From assembly GCA_016183985.1 (NCBI GenBank), contig JACPDN010000006.1, positions 186,001 to 250,000 on the forward strand: a DNA stretch of 64,000 nucleotides, read 5' to 3'. The position numbers and the translations under genes were made by a program. Each line of letters opens with the position of its first letter. Position 1 is the stretch's first letter. This document shows positions 1 through 10,148 of this stretch, piece after piece. This DNA is from Pseudomonadota bacterium (GTDB taxonomy: Bacteria; Pseudomonadota; Alphaproteobacteria; Dongiales; Dongiaceae). The notes beneath the pieces were generated by a model. That model was not told where the DNA came from, ran no database searches, and saw nothing but the letters and a program-made list of their open reading frames with translations.

Positions 1-270
1 GATGTTGCCCAGCGAAACCGCCCAGGGAAACAGGAAGGCCACTTCGAGGTCGAAGATGATGAAAAGGATCGAGACGAGATAAAAGCGCACGTCGAATTGG
101 CGGCGGGCGTCGTCGAACGCCTCGAAGCCGCATTCATAGGGCGAAAGCTTCTCGGAATCGGGATTCTGCTTGCCGGCAATCAGCGACGCCGTGACCATCA
201 CCAGCGTCAGGGCCGATGCGATGATCAGGAAGATCAAGACCGGCAGGTATTCTTTGAGTAGGTCGTCCAT
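1..270 (-). CDS. nuoA: NADH-quinone oxidoreductase subunit A (partial)
   Basis: This is the first 90 codons of complex I subunit A, a small membrane subunit at the base of the proton-pumping arm; the 3' end lies beyond the left edge. The protein begins [15 protein letters not shown] and has one hydrophobic segment at about residues 8-30. The conserved NuoA/ND3 loop follows ([21 protein letters not shown], shown here split: [10 protein letters not shown] then [11 protein letters not shown]), with the ND3-loop cysteine in YECG. A second hydrophobic segment follows ([21 protein letters not shown]). NuoA is usually about 120 residues, so roughly three quarters is visible. nuoA normally opens the nuo operon, so the rest of that operon is expected to the left. 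Confidence 0.95.
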   Translation of the reverse strand, partial: MDDLLKEYLPVLIFLIIASALTLVMVTASLIAGKQNPDSEKLSPYECGFEAFDDARRQFDVRFYLVSILFIIFDLEVAFLFPWAVSLGNI

Positions 271-490
271 CCCGTGATGCTTTCCTACGCTTCACCCCAA
301 ACTTCCCTCTCGCCGCGGCCGGGAAGCCGAAGATGAGGGCGCAATCATCCCGGATTGCTGCGGTCCTTTACGCTATTTTTTCGCAGCGCAAAAGACCCTG
401 ATCGCAAGCAAAGTTACGACTCCGGGCTGGCCCCACTATAAAGACGTTAATCCGGCCAAGAAAGGGCAAAAACCACCAAAAGACAGCGCG

Positions 491-512
491 AATTGGCTTC
501 TAGCAGCCAATT
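491..512. terminator. Weak bidirectional hairpin downstream of tRNA-Asp
   Basis: An 8-bp inverted repeat (AATTGGCT / AGCCAATT) with a short loop lies between tRNA-Asp and nuoA. There is no clean U-run on the minus strand, so it is only a possible tRNA terminator. The remainder of 271-550 is non-coding and presumably holds the nuo promoter, reading left. A TATAGT hexamer on the minus strand near 450 is a possible -10, but no good -35 is visible. Confidence 0.3.
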
Positions 513-550
513 AACCTTTTGAAATATCTGGTGATTTTCGAAAAGAGAAG

Positions 551-627
<77 letters not shown>

Positions 628-965
628 GCATGACAGGATCGGGACCGGCTCGCGGCCTCGTCTGTTCGGCGGGGCAGCATGTACTGCAACCCCGCATGGG
701 CTGTCAACACAGATGGCAGCAAATTCTGTCCGCGCGGGCAGAAAGAGAAAAGGGCGCCAGGGAATCTGGCAAATTGCGGCGTATTGCATGATGCAGCGCA
801 GCACTTTGCCGTTCGGTCCTGTCACCTTTTGGGACTATGCTATGGACTGCACAGGGTTTTAGCGCAGCAAGCGTGTAAGGCTCGATGCCACGCAGCAATT
901 CTCAAACTCTGCCGCGGCTTCGCGCCATTTCGCCAGCCAACCGATTCGGACGACCGACGCCCCAA
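628..965. other. Intergenic region upstream of the RND efflux operon
   Basis: 338 bases lie between tRNA-Asp and the chosen start of the membrane-fusion gene. Reading frames here are short and lack family similarity. The stretch should hold the tRNA-Asp promoter (reading left) and the efflux promoter (reading right), but I see no convincing -35/-10 pair or operator, and no adjacent regulator gene. Confidence 0.5.
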
Positions 966-2081
966 ATGACCAGATCGAAAAAACGATCCCACACCCCGCG
1001 TATCTTCGCGCTGATTTCAGTCGTTGTACTGGCGGGAGCCGTTTATTGGGCGCGCGATCGGCTGCCTGCCAACCTCATGCCAGCAAGCCTGATGCCCTCC
1101 TCGGCCGCCGCTCCCATCCCTGGCGCCGGCGCCAAGGCCCCACCGGTCACGGTCTTTGCCGCACAAGCCACCGCCGAGAAGCTGATCCGCCAGTCGCGCT
1201 CCGTCGGCAGCCTCAAGGCCTCCGATACGGTGACGGTCAGTCCCGAAATCGCCGGTCGCGTCGTTTCGATCTCCGACGCCCAAGGCGGGCAGGTGGCACG
1301 GGGCGACATGCTGGCCGAGTTGGATACGTCCATCTACGAAGCTCAGGTTGCCGAGGCAGACGCCAAGCGCAAGCTCTGGAAAGCCAATGCCGAGCGCGCC
1401 AACAATCTGATGGCCAAGGGCGCTGGCACGCCCAAAGCCGTGGATGAGGCTGCCTCCGAATTGGGCATTGCCGAAGCCGCCCTGAAGCTTGCCCAGGCCA
1501 ACCTCGCCAAGACGCGCATCACCGCTCCCTTCGGCGGTACTCTTGGCTTGCGCCAGGTTTCGACCGGCGAATATCTCTCGCCCGGTCAATCGATCTTCAC
1601 GCTGTCGCGTATCGACCCGCTCTATGTCGATTTCTCGGTGCCGCAGACTGAGCTTGCGGCCCTGCGCGAAGGCACACCCGTCAACATCACCACCGACGCG
1701 TTTCCGGGTGAGCAATTCGCCGGCAAGATCCTGGCGATTGACCCCGAACTTGACGCGGCTGCACGCGCTGTCTCCGTCCGCGCCGAGATCGGCAACCCGG
1801 ATGGGCGCCTGAAGCCCGGTCTTTTCATCGAGGTCGAGATCAATGCCGGCACGATCGACAATGCGGTCGTGATTCCCGAGGAAGCACTCGTGGCGCGCGG
1901 CGACCGCGTCTTCGTCTATGCCATCGAGGAGAACAAGGCGGTCATGAAGCCAGTGAAGACCGGCTTGCGCCAGGCCGGCAAGGTGCAAATCGTCGAAGGC
2001 CTCACGGTCGGCGAAACCGTTGTCACCGACGGACAGATCAAATTGCGCCCCGGCGCCGACGTCACTATCGGCCAGCCATAG
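966..2081 (+). CDS. RND efflux periplasmic adaptor (membrane fusion protein)
   Basis: The 371-residue protein is the periplasmic adaptor of a tripartite RND pump (HlyD/AcrA family), bridging the inner-membrane pump and an outer-membrane channel. A membrane anchor lies at about residues 13-31 (IFALISVVVLAGAVYW). The split lipoyl domain follows, with the typical VSPEIAGRVVSISDAQGG strand at about residues 95-115, a short helical hairpin rich in Ala/Lys/Glu, a second lipoyl half (ITAPFGGTLGL) and beta-barrel and membrane-proximal domains. An in-frame ATG at 885 would add 27 residues without membrane character, so I place the start at 966, just before the basic MTRSKKR and anchor; neither start has a strong ribosome-binding site. 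The permease follows after 12 bases. No outer-membrane channel gene is nearby, so the pump probably uses one encoded elsewhere. Confidence 0.9.
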   Translation: MTRSKKRSHTPRIFALISVVVLAGAVYWARDRLPANLMPASLMPSSAAAPIPGAGAKAPPVTVFAAQATAEKLIRQSRSVGSLKASDTVTVSPEIAGRVVSISDAQGGQVARGDMLAELDTSIYEAQVAEADAKRKLWKANAERANNLMAKGAGTPKAVDEAASELGIAEAALKLAQANLAKTRITAPFGGTLGLRQVSTGEYLSPGQSIFTLSRIDPLYVDFSVPQTELAALREGTPVNITTDAFPGEQFAGKILAIDPELDAAARAVSVRAEIGNPDGRLKPGLFIEVEINAGTIDNAVVIPEEALVARGDRVFVYAIEENKAVMKPVKTGLRQAGKVQIVEGLTVGETVVTDGQIKLRPGADVTIGQP

Positions 2082-2093
2082 GGGGCCGGTTTC

Positions 2094-5000
2094 ATGCGCC
2101 TTCCTGAGCTTTGCATCCGCCGCCCGGTCTTTGCCACTGTTATCAACATGGTCGTCCTGCTGATCGGCGTCATCGCTTATCAGCGCCTCGCTGTCCGCGA
2201 GTACCCGGACATCGACGAGCCCGTCGTCAGTGTCTCCACCACCTTCCGTGGCGCCTCGGCCGAGATCATGGAACTGCAGGTGACGCAGGAGCTGGAGGAA
2301 AGTCTCTCCGGCATCGAAGGCATCGACTTCATCAAATCGGCAAGCCGCGCCGAATCCTCGCGCATCAGCATCACCTTCCGCCCCAGCCGTGATATCGATT
2401 CCGCCGCAGCCGACGTGCGCGACCGCGTTTCGCGTGCCCGCGGCAAGCTGCCTGACGATGTCGAAGAGCCGGTGATCGCCAAGGTCGAGGCGGATGCCCA
2501 GCCGATCATCTGGATGGCCTTCACCAGCGATGTCGATTCGTCACTACAGATTTCCGACTATGTCGATCGCTTCGTGAAGAACAAGTTACAGACCCTGTCC
2601 GGCATCTCCGAGGTCCGGATCTTCGGCGAACGAAAGCCCGCCATGCGCATCTGGCTGAAGCCCGAGCGTCTCGCCGCCTATCGCCTCACCGTGCAGGATA
2701 TCGAAGATGCGCTGCGGGCGCAGAATGCCGAGATGCCGGCCGGTACCATCGAAAGCCAGGCACGCGAGTTTTCGGTGCTCTCCGATACCGGCGTCACCAC
2801 GCCCGAGGAATTCGCCGCCATCATCGTGAAGAAATCGAGCCAGGCCCTCGTTCGACTTGGTGACGTCGCTGATGTCGAGCTTGGTGCGTATGACGATACG
2901 GTCCGCACCCGGGTAGATGGCAAAACCGGTGTGTCACTCGGCATCATCAAACAATCGACGGCCAATCCATTGGATGTCTCGGACGAGATTCGGGCCGCCC
3001 TTCCTACCATCCAGGCGAGCTTGCCCAGTGGCATGAACCTTGCCATCGCCTATGATTCCTCGACCTTCATTCGCACGTCGATCGACAATGTCTATCACGC
3101 CATCTTCGAAGCCGTCGTGTTGGTGCTGCTGGTCATCATCTTCTTCCTGCGGTCGCTCCGCGCGACGCTGATCCCGCTCGTTACCATCCCGCTTTCTCTC
3201 GTTGGCGCCTGTGCGCTGATGTATGCGCTGGGCTTCAGCTTGAATACCCTCACCATGCTCTCTTTCGTGCTGGCGATCGGCCTGGTCGTCGATGACGCGA
3301 TCGTCATGCTGGAGAATATCCACCGCCATATCGAGGAAGGCGCCAGTCCCTTACGTGCCGCCCTGGTTGGCAGCCGCGAGATCGCTTTCGCCGTGCTGGC
3401 GATGACGATCACGCTGGCGGCCGTCTATGTGCCGGTCGCCCTGCAAAGCGGCCGCACAGGCAAGCTCTTCACCGAGTTCGCCCTGACTCTGGCGGGTGCA
3501 GTCCTGGTTTCAGGTTTCGTCGCCCTCACCCTGTCGCCGATGATGTGCAGCAAGTTTCTGCCAGACCGTGAGCATGAGAAGCACGGGCCGATCTATCGCG
3601 TGATCGAATTCCTTCTCAACAAGCTCAATGACGGCTATGAGGCGGCGCTGCGCTTTTGCATGGCGGCGCGCTGGCTGGTCGTCGCCCTGGTGCTGATCGT
3701 GGCCGGTTCCGCCTATTGGCTGTTCCTTGGTTTGAAACAGGAACTGACACCGGTCGAAGATCGCGGCATCCTCTTCGCCTCCGTGACCGGGCCGGAAGGT
3801 GCGACGCTGGAATACACATCAAGCTATGTCCGGCGCATGGAGCAGATTTTCTCCAAAGTGCCTGAACTCAGCACCTATTTCACCGTGACCGGCAATCAGA
3901 GCCCGTCGCAGGCCATGGCGCCCTTGCGCCTGAAGCCTTGGGAAGAACGCCAGCGTTCGTCGAAGGACATCGCAACCAGCCTGCGCAAGCCGCTCAGCAA
4001 CCTGCCCGGTGTCAACGTTTATGCCAACGTGCCGCCATCGCTGGGACAGAGCCCCAATACCAAAGCGGCGGAACTCGTCGTGCTCAGTACCGGCAGCTAT
4101 GAGGAGCTCGACGAGGTCGTGCAGTCCATCCTCGATACCGCCCGGGATGATCCACGCCTGCTCAACCCGGATTCTGACCTCAAACTCTCCAAGCCGGAAA
4201 TCCGCCTGTCGGTTGATCGCGATAAGGCGGCCGATCTCGGCATCGAGGTCGAACGTATCGGCACGACGATCGAATCGCTCCTCGCCGGCCGCGACGTCAC
4301 GCGCTTCAAGCGCGAGGGGCGTCAATATGACGTCGTGGTGAAAGTCGACGATCGTTCGCGGTCGACCCCCGATCAAGCCAAGCTGATTTATGTGCGCGCG
4401 GCAGGCGGCGCCATGGTGCCGCTCTCGAACCTTGTCACCTTGCGCGAAACCGTCTCGCCCAAAGATCTCAACCGTTGGAATCAGCTTCGCGCGGCGACAA
4501 TTTCCGCCAACGCCGCACCGGGCTACACCTCGGGCGATGCGATCAATGCCTTGCAGGAAATTGCTGCCAAGCTGATGCCACCCACCATGCAGCTGGATTA
4601 TGCCGGCCAGTCGCGCGAGCTGCGCGCCTCCAGCCAGAGCGGCATCACCGTCTTCATCCTGGCCCTGGCCTTCATCTACCTGGTGCTTTCGGCTCAGTTC
4701 GAGAGCTTCCGCGATCCCTTCATCATCATGCTGACCGTGCCGCTCGCCATGACCGGCGCCCTGCTTGCCATGCAACTCACCGGCGGTACGCTCAACGTCT
4801 ACAGCCAGATCGGTCTGGTGACATTGATCGGCCTCATCACCAAGCACGGCATCCTGATCGTCGAATTCGCCAATCAGCGGCGCGCCACCGGCCTCAGCCT
4901 CAAGGATGCGGTGATCGGTGCGGCTGTCCTGCGCTTGCGCCCGATCCTGATGACAACAGGCGCCATGGTGCTCGGCACCATTCCGTTGGCGCTGGCCGTG

Positions 5001-5198
5001 GGCGCCGGCGCCGAATCGCGTCAAGCGATCGGCTGGGTCATCGTCGGCGGCCTCACTTTCGGCAGCTTTTTCACGCTGTTCGTGGTGCCCGTCGCCTACA
5101 CGCTGATCGCTGCGAAGTTCAGCGAATCAATTGATCAGCGATTGTCTGATCAAGACCCGAGGCCGCAAGGTGCGCACGGAAGCGCTCCAGCCGAGTAA
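2094..5198 (+). CDS. RND efflux pump inner-membrane permease (HAE1/AcrB type)
   Basis: The 1034-residue permease has the full AcrB-family length and is a proton-driven multidrug exporter of the inner membrane. It shows TM1 (PVFATVINMVVLLIGVIAY), two large periplasmic loops and twelve predicted membrane segments. The proton-relay Asp pair is in TM4 at residues 400-401 (GLVVDDAIVMLENI) and the TM10 lysine is at residue 917 (LIGLITKHGILIVEF). These residues make it likely to be an active pump. Substrate cannot be told from sequence. It is cotranscribed with the adaptor upstream. Its last 80 bases overlap, antisense, the end of the converging cupin gene. Confidence 0.95.
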   Translation: MRLPELCIRRPVFATVINMVVLLIGVIAYQRLAVREYPDIDEPVVSVSTTFRGASAEIMELQVTQELEESLSGIEGIDFIKSASRAESSRISITFRPSRDIDSAAADVRDRVSRARGKLPDDVEEPVIAKVEADAQPIIWMAFTSDVDSSLQISDYVDRFVKNKLQTLSGISEVRIFGERKPAMRIWLKPERLAAYRLTVQDIEDALRAQNAEMPAGTIESQAREFSVLSDTGVTTPEEFAAIIVKKSSQALVRLGDVADVELGAYDDTVRTRVDGKTGVSLGIIKQSTANPLDVSDEIRAALPTIQASLPSGMNLAIAYDSSTFIRTSIDNVYHAIFEAVVLVLLVIIFFLRSLRATLIPLVTIPLSLVGACALMYALGFSLNTLTMLSFVLAIGLVVDDAIVMLENIHRHIEEGASPLRAALVGSREIAFAVLAMTITLAAVYVPVALQSGRTGKLFTEFALTLAGAVLVSGFVALTLSPMMCSKFLPDREHEKHGPIYRVIEFLLNKLNDGYEAALRFCMAARWLVVALVLIVAGSAYWLFLGLKQELTPVEDRGILFASVTGPEGATLEYTSSYVRRMEQIFSKVPELSTYFTVTGNQSPSQAMAPLRLKPWEERQRSSKDIATSLRKPLSNLPGVNVYANVPPSLGQSPNTKAAELVVLSTGSYEELDEVVQSILDTARDDPRLLNPDSDLKLSKPEIRLSVDRDKAADLGIEVERIGTTIESLLAGRDVTRFKREGRQYDVVVKVDDRSRSTPDQAKLIYVRAAGGAMVPLSNLVTLRETVSPKDLNRWNQLRAATISANAAPGYTSGDAINALQEIAAKLMPPTMQLDYAGQSRELRASSQSGITVFILALAFIYLVLSAQFESFRDPFIIMLTVPLAMTGALLAMQLTGGTLNVYSQIGLVTLIGLITKHGILIVEFANQRRATGLSLKDAVIGAAVLRLRPILMTTGAMVLGTIPLALAVGAGAESRQAIGWVIVGGLTFGSFFTLFVVPVAYTLIAAKFSESIDQRLSDQDPRPQGAHGSAPAE

Positions 5199-5595
5199 AG
5201 ACGTCCTCATAGCCGATCTGCTTGCCGGCGGCGTCGGTATAGATGAGCGAACCGCGGGTGACAAAGAATGTCGTCATGCCGCGCTTCTCGTCCGCGACCA
5301 GGGTGTGCACCTCTCCCGGCGGCTCGTAGATGAAGCTGCCGGTATCGGCCACCCAGTCATGTTCGAGATAGCGCCAGGCGCCGTCGATGACGAAGGCGTG
5401 GACGGGGGAGGTGTGATAATGGCACGCCAAGCTTCCGCCCGGCGTCACCTTCAGAAGATTCGACCAGGCGCCGTTGGTGCAATCGAACATCAGTGGCCGC
5501 AGCCGCACCTGGTCGGTCAGCTGCACCCAGAGCGGATCGTCTTCCGACACATGCTGGACGATCTCGGACATGACATTGACGCTGTCGAATTTCAT
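5119..5595 (-). CDS. Cupin protein, 2,4'-dihydroxyacetophenone dioxygenase-like
   Basis: The 158-residue single-domain cupin resembles the ChrR/cupin_7 group that includes 2,4'-dihydroxyacetophenone dioxygenase. The metal-binding cupin motifs are visible as ACHYHTSPVHAFVIDG and EPPGEVHTLV. The start at 5595 (MKFDSVNVMSEIV) is preceded by GAGAG at good spacing; an upstream alternative at 5646 would run into the neighbouring permease gene. Substrate is not known from sequence. It follows the EamA permease on the same strand 28 bases downstream, so the two are probably cotranscribed. Its 3' end overlaps the RND permease gene by 80 bases in antisense. Confidence 0.75.
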   Translation of the reverse strand: MKFDSVNVMSEIVQHVSEDDPLWVQLTDQVRLRPLMFDCTNGAWSNLLKVTPGGSLACHYHTSPVHAFVIDGAWRYLEHDWVADTGSFIYEPPGEVHTLVADEKRGMTTFFVTRGSLIYTDAAGKQIGYEDVFTRLERFRAHLAASGLDQTIADQLIR

Positions 5596-5623
5596 GGCTG
5601 GCTCTCGCTTGGCTTGAAGCACG

Positions 5624-6517
5624 CTAATCGGAAATGACAGGCACATCCTGTCTGGGCAGCGGCGCAGCTTTGCGCACCGTGACGAAGGCGATGGCGCCGA
5701 GGATCAGCGCGCCACCCAGGAATACGCTGCTGCTCGGTACCTCGCCATGCACCAGCCAGACCCAGAATGGATTGAGGAAGGCATCGGCAAGCGAAATCAG
5801 CACCATCTGCACCGCCGGCACGTATCGGGCGCCGCGCATGTAGAGCACCAGCGGCAGTGCCAACTGTACCGTGCCCATCGCAGCAAGGATGAGCATTTCG
5901 TCAAGGCTGATCGGTGCCAGACCCTGGGTGAGTGCCACGACGATGAAGATGCCGAAGCCGCCGACGATCAGCGACGGTGCCATCTCGACCTTATGGTAGC
6001 GCCGCAGGGTGACGCTCTGCCCTGCAAAGCACAGCGCCACCAGAATGGCAATCAGCGATCCTTCGAGACCAGTGATGGAAGCATCCTTCTCTCCGAAGGC
6101 AACGACACCGACGCCGCCAAGGGCAATCAGAATGGCTAGAAACACGACCAGCCGCGTCTTCTCCCCGAGCCACACCCAGGCCAGCAAGGCGGCAAAGAGC
6201 GGCGAGGTCGCGGCGACGCAGGAAACGGCCGCTACACTCGCCTTCTGCATGGCGAGGATATAGAGCGAGGAACCGATGCCGAAGAAGCCGGCGGTGGCGA
6301 TGAGTGGCACCAGGGTTGCCTGCCGGAAATGGCTGATTGTCTCGCCGCGGTACCGGACCAGCATCCATAGCAACAGGGCGATGCTCATACTGGCGCCGCG
6401 ATAGGCATTGAAGGTCCAGGCGTCGATATCAGGAATGAAACGAATGAAGACGCCGCTCAGGCTCCAACCGACCGTCGCTCCGATCGCGAGCAACACGCCC
6501 TTCATTTCATTAGACAT
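5624..6517 (-). CDS. EamA/DMT-family permease
   Basis: The 297-residue protein has about ten hydrophobic segments in two EamA repeats, each starting with a motif such as ATVGWSLSGVFIRF (first) and ALCFAGQSVTLRRY (second). The family exports or imports small metabolites, often amino acids; the substrate here is unknown. The start at 6517 (MSNEMKGVLLAIG) has GGGGG at short spacing. A longer frame to 6640 would run through the hutU operator and adds no conserved sequence. It is divergent from the histidine-utilisation operon and is followed by the cupin gene. Confidence 0.85.
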   Translation of the reverse strand: MSNEMKGVLLAIGATVGWSLSGVFIRFIPDIDAWTFNAYRGASMSIALLLWMLVRYRGETISHFRQATLVPLIATAGFFGIGSSLYILAMQKASVAAVSCVAATSPLFAALLAWVWLGEKTRLVVFLAILIALGGVGVVAFGEKDASITGLEGSLIAILVALCFAGQSVTLRRYHKVEMAPSLIVGGFGIFIVVALTQGLAPISLDEMLILAAMGTVQLALPLVLYMRGARYVPAVQMVLISLADAFLNPFWVWLVHGEVPSSSVFLGGALILGAIAFVTVRKAAPLPRQDVPVISD

Positions 6518-6593
6518 TTCGCCCCCGCGAACCCCGTTAAGGATTGAGCTTACAGAGCCTTGGGGACCAGCGCTAGCGCCGCCGTTAAGTATG

Positions 6594-6622
6594 TTGTCGA
6601 CCTTACAATCGCATGCTATTGT
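6594..6622 (+). promoter_or_regulatory. Putative sigma-70 promoter of hutU operon
   Basis: TTGTCG (6594-6599) and TATTGT (6617-6622) are separated by 17 bases, predicting transcription start near 6629. The HutC-type operator begins inside this -10 and covers the start point, as expected for repression. The -35 matches consensus only in its TTG half, so the assignment is moderate. Confidence 0.5.
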
Positions 6623-6639
6623 CCATACATGTATATACA
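6622..6639. promoter_or_regulatory. HutC-type operator in front of hutU
   Basis: TCCATACATGTATATACA contains the palindrome TGTATATACA typical of HutC (GntR/HutC family) sites. The same motif, with 15 of 18 bases identical, occurs at 16724-16741 between hutF and hutC. In the known hut system HutC represses and urocanate relieves it. Confidence 0.75.
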
Positions 6640-6663
6640 AGTTAACGCCATGAGGTGCCGATC

Positions 6664-8337
6664 ATGAATGCGACGACTGCCAAGACCAACCTGCGCGTCA
6701 TCCGCGCCCCCCGCGGGACCGAGCTCAACGCCAAATCCTGGGCGACTGAAGCCCCGTTGCGCATGCTCATGAACAACCTCGACCCCGACGTGGCTGAGAA
6801 CCCCGGCGAACTGGTCGTCTATGGCGGCATCGGCAAGGCGGCGCGCAACTGGGCTTGCTTCGACAAGATCGTCGAGACGCTGAAGAAGATGGAGAAGGAT
6901 GAGACCCTCCTCATCCAGTCTGGCAAGCCTGTCGGTGTCTTCCGCACCCATGAGAATGCGCCGCGCGTGCTGCTCGCCAACTCCAACCTCGTCCCGCATT
7001 GGGCGACCTGGGAGCATTTCCGCGAGCTCGATGCCAAGGGCCTGATGATGTACGGCCAGATGACGGCCGGCTCGTGGATCTATATCGGCAGCCAGGGGAT
7101 CGTTCAGGGTACCTACGAAACCTTCGTCGAGGCCGGCCGCCAGCATTACGGCGGCGACCTCAAGGGCCGCTGGATTCTGACCGGGGGCTTGGGCGGCATG
7201 GGTGGCGCGCAAACGCTGGCTGCCACCATGGCCGGTGCCTCGATGATCGCCGTCGAATGCGAACCCTCCCGCATCGAGAAGCGGCTCGAGACCCGCTATG
7301 TCGACGTCAAGGCGAACTCGCTTGATGAAGCGTTGGCGATCCTTGAGCAGGCGAAGAAGGACGGCAAGGCGATTTCGATCGGCCTCCTCGGCAACGCCGC
7401 CGAGATTTTCCCCGAGATCGTGAAGCGCGGCATTCGCCCGGACATGGTGACCGACCAGACCAGCGCCCATGATCCCCTCAATGGCTATCTCCCGGCCGGC
7501 TGGAGCCTCGCCAAGGCCGCTGAGATGCGCCAGAAGGATCCGGCCGCCGTCGTGAAGGCCGCCAAGGAATCCATGGCGATCCAGGTCCGCGCCATGCTCG
7601 ACTTCCACAAGATGGGCATCCCCACCTTCGATTACGGCAACAACATCCGCCAAATGGCCAAGGAAGTCGGCGTCGCCAACGCGTTCGATTTTCCCGGCTT
7701 CGTCCCGGCCTATATCCGCCCCCTCTTCTGCCGCGGCGTCGGCCCGTTCCGCTGGGTGGCCCTCTCCGGCGATCCGGAAGACATCTACAAGACGGATGCC
7801 AAGGTGAAGGAGCTGATCCCCGACGACAAGCACCTCCACAACTGGCTGGACATGGCCGGCAGTCGCATCAAATTCCAGGGCCTGCCCGCGCGCATCTGCT
7901 GGGTGGGCCTGGGACAGCGCATGCGCTTAGGGATCGCCTTCAACGAGATGGTGCGCAAGGGCGAGCTGAAGGCACCCATCGTCATCGGCCGCGATCACTT
8001 GGACTCCGGCTCCGTCGCAAGTCCCAACCGCGAAACGGAAGGCATGCGCGACGGGTCGGATGCCGTTTCCGACTGGCCGCTGCTCAATGCCCTCCTCAAC
8101 ACCGCGTCGGGCGCCACCTGGGTTAGCCTTCATCATGGCGGAGGTGTCGGTATCGGCTTCTCGCAGCATTCTGGTATGGTCGTGCTCTGCGACGGGTCGG
8201 AGGATGCGGACAGGCGTCTCCGCAATGTGCTGACCAACGATCCCGGCACCGGCGTCATGCGTCATGCCGATGCGGGATATGAAACGGCCATTGAATGTGC
8301 CCGCGAGCAAGGGCTAAATCTGCCGATGCTCAACTAG
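6664..8337 (+). CDS. hutU: Urocanate hydratase
   Basis: The 557-residue enzyme converts urocanate to 4-imidazolone-5-propionate with a tightly bound NAD+, the second step of histidine degradation, in the cytosol. The urocanase signature [20 protein letters not shown] is present with its conserved cysteine at about residue 412, and glycine-rich NAD-binding segments are seen ([13 protein letters not shown]). The start at 6664 (MNATTAKTN) has GAGGTG at 6652-6657. It is the first gene of hutU-hutI-hutD-hutG, under a HutC-type operator. No histidine ammonia-lyase gene precedes or follows it in this window. Confidence 0.97.
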   Translation: MNATTAKTNLRVIRAPRGTELNAKSWATEAPLRMLMNNLDPDVAENPGELVVYGGIGKAARNWACFDKIVETLKKMEKDETLLIQSGKPVGVFRTHENAPRVLLANSNLVPHWATWEHFRELDAKGLMMYGQMTAGSWIYIGSQGIVQGTYETFVEAGRQHYGGDLKGRWILTGGLGGMGGAQTLAATMAGASMIAVECEPSRIEKRLETRYVDVKANSLDEALAILEQAKKDGKAISIGLLGNAAEIFPEIVKRGIRPDMVTDQTSAHDPLNGYLPAGWSLAKAAEMRQKDPAAVVKAAKESMAIQVRAMLDFHKMGIPTFDYGNNIRQMAKEVGVANAFDFPGFVPAYIRPLFCRGVGPFRWVALSGDPEDIYKTDAKVKELIPDDKHLHNWLDMAGSRIKFQGLPARICWVGLGQRMRLGIAFNEMVRKGELKAPIVIGRDHLDSGSVASPNRETEGMRDGSDAVSDWPLLNALLNTASGATWVSLHHGGGVGIGFSQHSGMVVLCDGSEDADRRLRNVLTNDPGTGVMRHADAGYETAIECAREQGLNLPMLN

Positions 8338-8353
8338 CAACAAAGTCGCGCTC

Positions 8354-9577
8354 ATGACCTGGGACATCCTGCTGACCGATTGCCGCGCCGCCACCATGGC
8401 GGAGACCGGCAAGCCCTATGGTGCGATCGACGATGCAGCGATCGCACTGAAGGATGGCAGGATCGCCTGGGTCGGTGCGCGAGGTGATCTCCCTGCCGGC
8501 GATGCCAAGGAAACCGGGCGCCTGAACGGCCGCTGGGTGACACCCGGCCTCATCGACTGCCACACACATCTCGTCTATGGCGGCGATCGGGCGGCCGAGT
8601 TCGAACTGCGCCTCAAAGGCGCCACCTATGAGGAGATCGCCAGGGCCGGTGGCGGTATCGCCTCGACCGTCAAAGCGACACGCGCTGCAGGCGTCGACAG
8701 CCTCGCCGCAAGTGCCGCCAAGCGATTGACTGAGATCGCCTCGGAAGGTGTCACCACGATTGAGATTAAGTCCGGCTACGGCCTCGATCTCGAAAACGAG
8801 CGCAAGCAGCTGGCGGCGGCGCGGCGTCTGGGCGAAATGCACCCGGTCACCATCCGCACGACCTGCCTTGCCGCCCATGCCCTGCCGCCGGAATTTGCCG
8901 GCAACAGCGACGGCTATATCGACAAGGTCTGCAACGAGATCCTGCCGGAGATTGCGCACGAAGGCCTTGCCGATGCCGTCGATGCCTTCTGTGAGAAGAT
9001 CGCTTTCACGCCGGCACAGACCCGCAAAGTATTTGAAACAGCCAAGCGCCTCGGCCTGCCGGTAAAGCTCCATGCCGAACAGCTCTCCGACCAGGGCGGC
9101 ACGCAGCTTGCCTGCGAATTCGCGGCACTCTCTTGCGACCACCTGGAATATGTGAGCGAAGACGGTATCGCAGCGATGACGAAATCCGGCACCGTTGCCG
9201 TGCTGCTGCCCGGCGCATTCTATGCGCTGCGTGAAACGAAGCTGCCACCGATTGACGGTCTGCGAAAGGCCGGCGTTCCGATCGCGATTTCAACCGACCA
9301 CAATCCTGGCACCTCGCCCACCCTTTCGCTCTTGCTGATGCTCAGTATGGCGACAACCTTTTTCCGGCTGACACCGGAGGAAGCACTGGCCGGTACCACG
9401 CGCCATGCAGCGAAGGCGCTTGGTCTGCACAAGACCCATGGCCAATTGCAAACAGGCATGCAAGCCGACGTCGCAATCTGGTCGATTGAACGTCCGGCAG
9501 AGCTTAGTTATTGGTTCGGCGGCAATCCTTGCAGTGGCATCATCCAGAACGGTGCCTGGGTGAAGAAATGCGCGTAA
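8354..9577 (+). CDS. hutI: Imidazolonepropionase
   Basis: The 407-residue amidohydrolase opens 4-imidazolone-5-propionate to N-formimino-L-glutamate. Metal and substrate motifs of the family are visible: HTH at residues 70-72 ([14 protein letters not shown]), [20 protein letters not shown] and the late [10 protein letters not shown] with the metal-ligand Asp. Length matches bacterial HutI. It follows hutU by 16 bases, and its last 10 bases overlap the start of hutD, indicating cotranscription and probable translational coupling. Confidence 0.97.
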   Translation: MTWDILLTDCRAATMAETGKPYGAIDDAAIALKDGRIAWVGARGDLPAGDAKETGRLNGRWVTPGLIDCHTHLVYGGDRAAEFELRLKGATYEEIARAGGGIASTVKATRAAGVDSLAASAAKRLTEIASEGVTTIEIKSGYGLDLENERKQLAAARRLGEMHPVTIRTTCLAAHALPPEFAGNSDGYIDKVCNEILPEIAHEGLADAVDAFCEKIAFTPAQTRKVFETAKRLGLPVKLHAEQLSDQGGTQLACEFAALSCDHLEYVSEDGIAAMTKSGTVAVLLPGAFYALRETKLPPIDGLRKAGVPIAISTDHNPGTSPTLSLLLMLSMATTFFRLTPEEALAGTTRHAAKALGLHKTHGQLQTGMQADVAIWSIERPAELSYWFGGNPCSGIIQNGAWVKKCA

Positions 9578-10146
9578 CGAATCTCGGAGCGGCCGATTAC
9601 AGACGCATGCCGTGGAAAAATGGCGGCGGATCGACACTTGAATTGATTCAAGAGGCGTTGCCCGATGGTGGCTTCAACTGGCGTCTCTCCATCGCCGATG
9701 TTGCCACCGCCGGCCCGTTCTCGACCTTCGAGGGGATTGACCGGCAGATCATGCTGGTCAGCGGCAACGGGATGGTCTTAAGCTTCGGCCAGGATGCACC
9801 GCCGGCCGTCATAGCGAAGCCGCTTAAGCCCCATGCCTTTAAAGGCGAGTGGGTGACCGACTGTCGCCTCATTGACGGCGTTATCCAGGATTTCAACGTC
9901 ATGGTTCGGCGCGCGTGGGGCGCTGCCGCTGTGAACGGCCTGGACCTGGTCAAGGACCAGCGCCTGACATTGGCCGTCGCACCCCTGACTATTATTCATC
10001 TGCTGAGCGGCGCTGTCGAAGGTGCCGGTACAACTTTGCGCGACGGCGAGACGTTGCGGCTCGACAGCGACACTCCGGAGCTGGTGAGCCTCACCGCGCA
10101 AAGCCCCAAAGCGAGATTGATCGCGATATCCCTGAAGGCGCATTGA
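9568..10146 (+). CDS. hutD: HutD family protein
   Basis: The 192-residue protein is a cupin-fold HutD family member. HutD occurs in many hut operons, binds small ligands and has been proposed to set the upper limit of hut pathway flux; no enzyme activity is established. The family's opening signature [16 protein letters not shown] is present at about residues 11-26. The ATG at 9568 lies inside the end of hutI, and the stop is two bases before the hutG start. Confidence 0.9.
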   Translation: MRVTNLGAADYRRMPWKNGGGSTLELIQEALPDGGFNWRLSIADVATAGPFSTFEGIDRQIMLVSGNGMVLSFGQDAPPAVIAKPLKPHAFKGEWVTDCRLIDGVIQDFNVMVRRAWGAAAVNGLDLVKDQRLTLAVAPLTIIHLLSGAVEGAGTTLRDGETLRLDSDTPELVSLTAQSPKARLIAISLKAH

Positions 10147-10148
10147 TC

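Noticed and set aside
3819-5024. 401-codon open frame on the minus strand
   Set aside because: Antisense to the RND permease, which has all family residues; the opposite frame has none.
6616-7839. 407-codon open frame on the minus strand over hutU
   Set aside because: Antisense shadow of hutU without recognisable motifs.
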